Assembly: GCA_009741485.1 (NCBI GenBank) | Contig: CM019216.1 | Coordinates: 52,463,943-52,527,942 of the forward strand | DNA: 64,000 nt | Source of the DNA: Malurus cyaneus samueli | Lineage: Eukaryota; Chordata; Aves; Passeriformes; Maluridae | Direction of reading: 5' to 3' | Shown: piece after piece, positions 62,271 through 64,000 of the stretch | Layout of the letters: every line of letters starts with the position of its first letter | Position numbering within the stretch: position 1 is the first letter of the stretch | The notes under the pieces: generated by a model | Database searches by the model: none | The model's input: only the letters and a program-made list of their open reading frames with translations | What the model was told of the DNA's origin: nothing | Made by a program: the position numbers and the translations under genes

Positions 62271-63280
62271 GTCTTTCATAGAGTGGGCAGATTGTGTTCT
62301 AGCTGAGCTTTTGCCTTTCTCATTTTCTCTCTCTGTGATCCAACAACACTTTTTTACCCTTCCTGAGTTGCCTGCCCTTTCTTCAAGCCACAGCTCTTTT
62401 CCTGTGAAAACTCCCTGTTCAACCAGGCTGCTCTTCCCTGATATCTTGTCTTTTGGCACATAGGAACAGGCTACACCTGCATCTTTAAGATTTCCTTCTT
62501 AAAGTGTGTCCGGCCTTCCTGGACCCCTTCAATATTAAGAACTGTTTCCCAAGTGACTCTGGACCAGTGTCCTGAGCAGGCCAAAGTCCACCTTCCATAA
62601 GTGCAAGGTAGAGGTTTTGTTGAGGACTTCCTTAATTCACCAAGAAACAAAAAAATTGTATCCCATTGTGATCGCTCTGCCCAAAGCAGCCTCCAACCAG
62701 CCCTTCTCTGTTCATCAAGAGCAGGTCTAGCAGGACACTGTCCCTGTAGGCTCCCTCACCAGCTGTGTCAGGAAGTCATCTTCCAAATGCTCCAGGAACC
62801 TCCTAGACTGCTCCTCTTTCTGTGTTGAGTTTCCAGCAGATATCTGGCAGGGTAAAGTTCCCACAAGAACAAGGGCTGGGGATTGTGAAACATCAGTCAG
62901 CTGCTTACAGATATTCATCTGCCTCTCGGTTGGGTGCTCTGTAACAGACTCTCACCAGGATATCTGGCTTACCCGCCTTCCCTGGTTTTCACCCCTAGGC
63001 ATTCAACCTTATCATCACCATCCTCATGCTCTGTGCAGTCAAAACACTCCCTGAGGTACAGAGACAACCCACAGCCTCTCCTTCCTCGCCTGTCCCTCTG
63101 AAGAGCTTGTAGCCACCCACTGCAGCGCTCCAGCCACCCCACCACCTTTCCCTGAGGATGACTGCTCCATGGCTTTCCTGCTGCACGATGGCCTCCAGTT
63201 CTCCGTTTGTTACGCACACTGCATGCACTGGTGTAGATGCAATTGCTACTGCTCCACTCCCTTCCAGAATCAACTCCACA
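61800..63280 (-). mobile_element. CR1 LINE ORF2 fragment truncated at both ends
   Basis: About 1.45 kb on the minus strand match the CR1 second open reading frame, running from the start of the apurinic-like endonuclease domain to the first part of the reverse transcriptase. The order, read from 63280 down, is ELEAIVQQE, RECFDC, RRFLEHLEDDFLTQLV, the linker, then GLDGIH and KPLSIIYHQSWL. The length fits the normal spacing between these motifs, so there is no large internal deletion. The match stops soon after the sequence LASVTP near 61853. Most of the reverse transcriptase and the whole 3' end are missing. Frameshifts and stops show it is inactive. Confidence 0.93.
62270..63250 (-). pseudogene. 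CR1 ORF2 endonuclease domain, disrupted
   Basis: In an active CR1 element this domain nicks target DNA to prime reverse transcription. Recognisable pieces lie in several frames: the N-terminal ELEAIVQQE near 63190, RGRRGCGLSLYLRECFDC near 63060-63105, and SPALVLVG followed by RRFLEHLEDDFLTQLV within 62727-62918. After the LVLVG segment a small deletion shifts frame, and the expected GDFN catalytic motif is lost. The C-terminal SDH motif is still intact as codons AGC GAT CAC, read on the minus strand at 62668-62676. A short in-frame loss just before it removes several residues expected after the EGLVG segment. Family assignment is established knowledge of CR1; the inactivity follows from the visible breaks. 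Confidence 0.88.
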
Positions 63281-63290
63281 TGTTTCAGGT

Positions 63291-64000
63291 TCTGCACCTG
63301 AAGGGAATGTAAGTATTTGAAATAACGGTCATTAGCTGTCCTTAAATCAATGAATAATTCTAACCACTGCATGTTGCTGAAAAACAAGAGTATGTATGAC
63401 TCAGATAAGTTCATGCATGTGTTTTGAGACTCAAGAGAGAAGGGGCTTTGAATTAACAGGTTAGAAAAACAGCATGAAGAACATCCTGAGGGCAAATGAT
63501 CTAACAATTGTGTCATGACACATATTTTAGAAAGAAAAAAAGATTAACTGCCATGGTGAGCTAAGTGATCATTCAGACATTTGCAGACAAAGGAACCACT
63601 GCCCTACTGAGTTTTTAATGACTTGAGAACAAAAGCATCTCCATTTAGACACCAGAAGCATCTGACCCCCACAACCCGCTGTTGCTGTGCTCACTAGGTT
63701 GTGCCCATAGTGCCCTTCTGGCTCAGTGTTGAAGTGAAACCTCGACTGTCCCAATTTACTGTCTGTCAGCTAGATTTGCAGAGTGATTTTAGCATATTTA
63801 AACTAGATTATCTGAGGAAGAAACCCATGCAAAAGATCTTCTCCATCCACCCATGCACCAAATTTACTCCAGTCTGTAAAGGAGACAATAAGAGGCTAAA
63901 TAGATGACTTGTCCTTCAGACACCTCAAACCACTGAATGATCAAGAATGTTGAGAGAATTAAAAGACACCACATCAAAACTTGCAGGTACCAGAGACCAG
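63291..64000. other. Non-coding stretch, no recognised feature
   Basis: AT-rich sequence beyond the 5' side of the CR1 copy. The upstream part of the minus-strand frame ending at 63516 is not CR1-like. No gene or repeat is recognised. Confidence 0.5.

Noticed and set aside
62995..63516. 173-codon minus-strand frame as an intact gene
   Set aside because: Its 3' part is CR1 endonuclease out of register, and its 5' part is unrelated flanking sequence, so it is a chimera of a dead element and its flank.
1..64000. CRISPR arrays, tRNA or rRNA genes, telomeric arrays, endogenous retroviral LTR pairs
   Set aside because: No regularly spaced direct repeats, no intact B-box style GGTTCGAATCC, no TTAGGG tandem array and no long direct-repeat pair with retroviral coding sequence were seen.

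Overview
The window looks like non-coding DNA (intergenic or intronic) from an amniote nuclear genome, most probably a bird. The diagnostic evidence is CR1-family LINE fragments. One keeps the characteristic 3' end with two 8-base units of the ATTCTRTG type. Another keeps recognisable endonuclease and reverse-transcriptase ORF2 sequence. Base composition is AT-rich, CpG is scarce and interspersed-repeat density is low, which also fits a bird; crocodilians and turtles also carry CR1, so bird is an inference. I found no prokaryotic or organellar features, no tRNA or rRNA gene, and no exon I can assign to a known protein-coding gene.

Layout. 1-1878: unremarkable AT-rich DNA. 1879-2121: long purine tract. 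2270-2570: internally deleted CR1 3' end on the minus strand. 2571-7600: nothing recognisable. 7603-7985: the best regulatory candidate, with two MEF2-type sites and one octamer followed by a small CpG-rich patch. 10926-11332: a GGAGA pentamer array and then an alternating purine-pyrimidine tract. 11769-11820: three copies of a 13-base sequence, two of them forming a perfect hairpin. 12332-23825: sparse, with only short tandem duplications and homopolymers. 23826-24187: a clean 5'-truncated CR1 3' end on the plus strand. 25141-25320: old CR1 fragment. 27224-34066: poly-A, a TTTG run, a heptamer CTTTTTT array and an unexplained pair of minus-strand open frames. 34100-56280: mostly featureless, with short duplications, a second perfect hairpin and low-confidence exon-like segments. 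56288-56354: uninterrupted ATT microsatellite. 58568-58665: CR1 fragment. About 61800-63280: the largest element, a dead CR1 ORF2 copy missing both ends.

No set of genes working together is visible. The CR1 copies look inactive: they are truncated, frameshifted or lack coding sequence. The most interesting items are the MEF2/octamer/CpG module near 7.6-8.0 kb, the two perfect 13-bp hairpins, the unusual 3' truncation of the large CR1 copy, and the recurrence of two-copy tandem duplications. I did not find a convincing previously undescribed biological system.
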